The position numbers were made by a program, and so were the translations under genes. A stretch of 6,623 bases of DNA from assembly GCA_003455945.1 (NCBI GenBank), contig DMPQ01000415.1, positions 1 to 6,623 on the forward strand, read 5' to 3'. The number at the start of each line of letters is the position of its first letter. The first letter of the stretch is position 1. Below the pieces are notes generated by a model. That model saw nothing but the letters and a program-made list of their open reading frames with translations. It was not told where the DNA came from and made no database searches. Below, piece after piece: positions 6,551-6,623 of this stretch. Source of the stretch: Planctomycetaceae bacterium (GTDB lineage Bacteria > Planctomycetota > Planctomycetia > Pirellulales > Pirellulaceae).

Positions 6551-6623
6551 GCGCGGAGGGCCCCTTGCGGACGCTGCGGGCTGGGAGGCGCTGAGGCGCG
6601 GAGGACCCCTTGCTGACGCTGCG
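6551..6623. repeat. Tandem 45-base GC-rich repeat, cut by the window edge
   Basis: A 28-base block at 6551-6578 recurs at 6596-6623 with 26 of 28 bases identical (differences at block positions 10 and 19). The start-to-start distance is 45 bases. The shared core contains CCCCTTGC followed by GACGCTGCG. The spacer contains a small hairpin, GCGC-TGAG-GCGC (6588-6599), whose second arm overlaps the start of copy two. The second copy ends exactly at the window edge, so the array may continue. It looks non-coding. I recall similar GC-rich words as dispersed intergenic repeats in planctomycetes, but cannot confirm this here. Confidence 0.65.

Noticed and set aside
1..6623. CRISPR array, tRNA, rRNA or insertion sequence
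   Set aside because: I saw no regularly spaced identical repeats with unique spacers, no tRNA or rRNA signature, and no transposase or terminal inverted repeats. The only tandem DNA repeat is the short one at the right edge.

Overview
This is a GC-rich bacterial window that reads as a planctomycete or close relative. The basis is circumstantial: a very large, cysteine-free beta-strand-repeat surface protein with a C-terminal membrane anchor, genes mostly lacking clear Shine-Dalgarno sequences, and a GC-rich repeat after the last gene of a kind I associate with planctomycete chromosomes. No rRNA or other phylogenetic marker is present, so the assignment is tentative.

Layout: (1) 1-3225, plus strand: the 3' part of a giant repeat protein whose frame is open at the left edge. 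In order it has beta-strand repeats, an acidic/proline linker, an unrecognised domain, a low-complexity stalk, one transmembrane helix and an Arg-rich tail. A strong hairpin follows at 3235-3270. (2) 3325-3837, minus strand, convergent with the first gene: a winged-helix regulator with a long basic Ala/Ser/Arg N-terminal tail. (3) 4058-4372, minus strand: a 104-residue membrane protein carrying a DUF1232 (YkvA-type) motif. (4) 4373-4671: a 299-base divergent intergenic region with a weak promoter candidate in each direction. (5) 4672-6516, plus strand: a complete Uup-type ABC-F ATPase. (6) 6517-6623: a palindrome and two copies of a 28-base GC-rich repeat spaced 45 bases apart, running into the right edge.

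The genes do not form an obvious pathway. Uup is a housekeeping translation/DNA-associated ATPase, the giant protein is an envelope component, and the two small minus-strand genes may share a transcript but need not be functionally linked. I found no CRISPR array, tRNA, rRNA, insertion sequence or recognisable defence or biosynthetic system. The points most worth following are the architecture of the giant protein's C-terminal region, the strand-asymmetric hairpin after it, the tailed winged-helix regulator and the repeat at the right edge.
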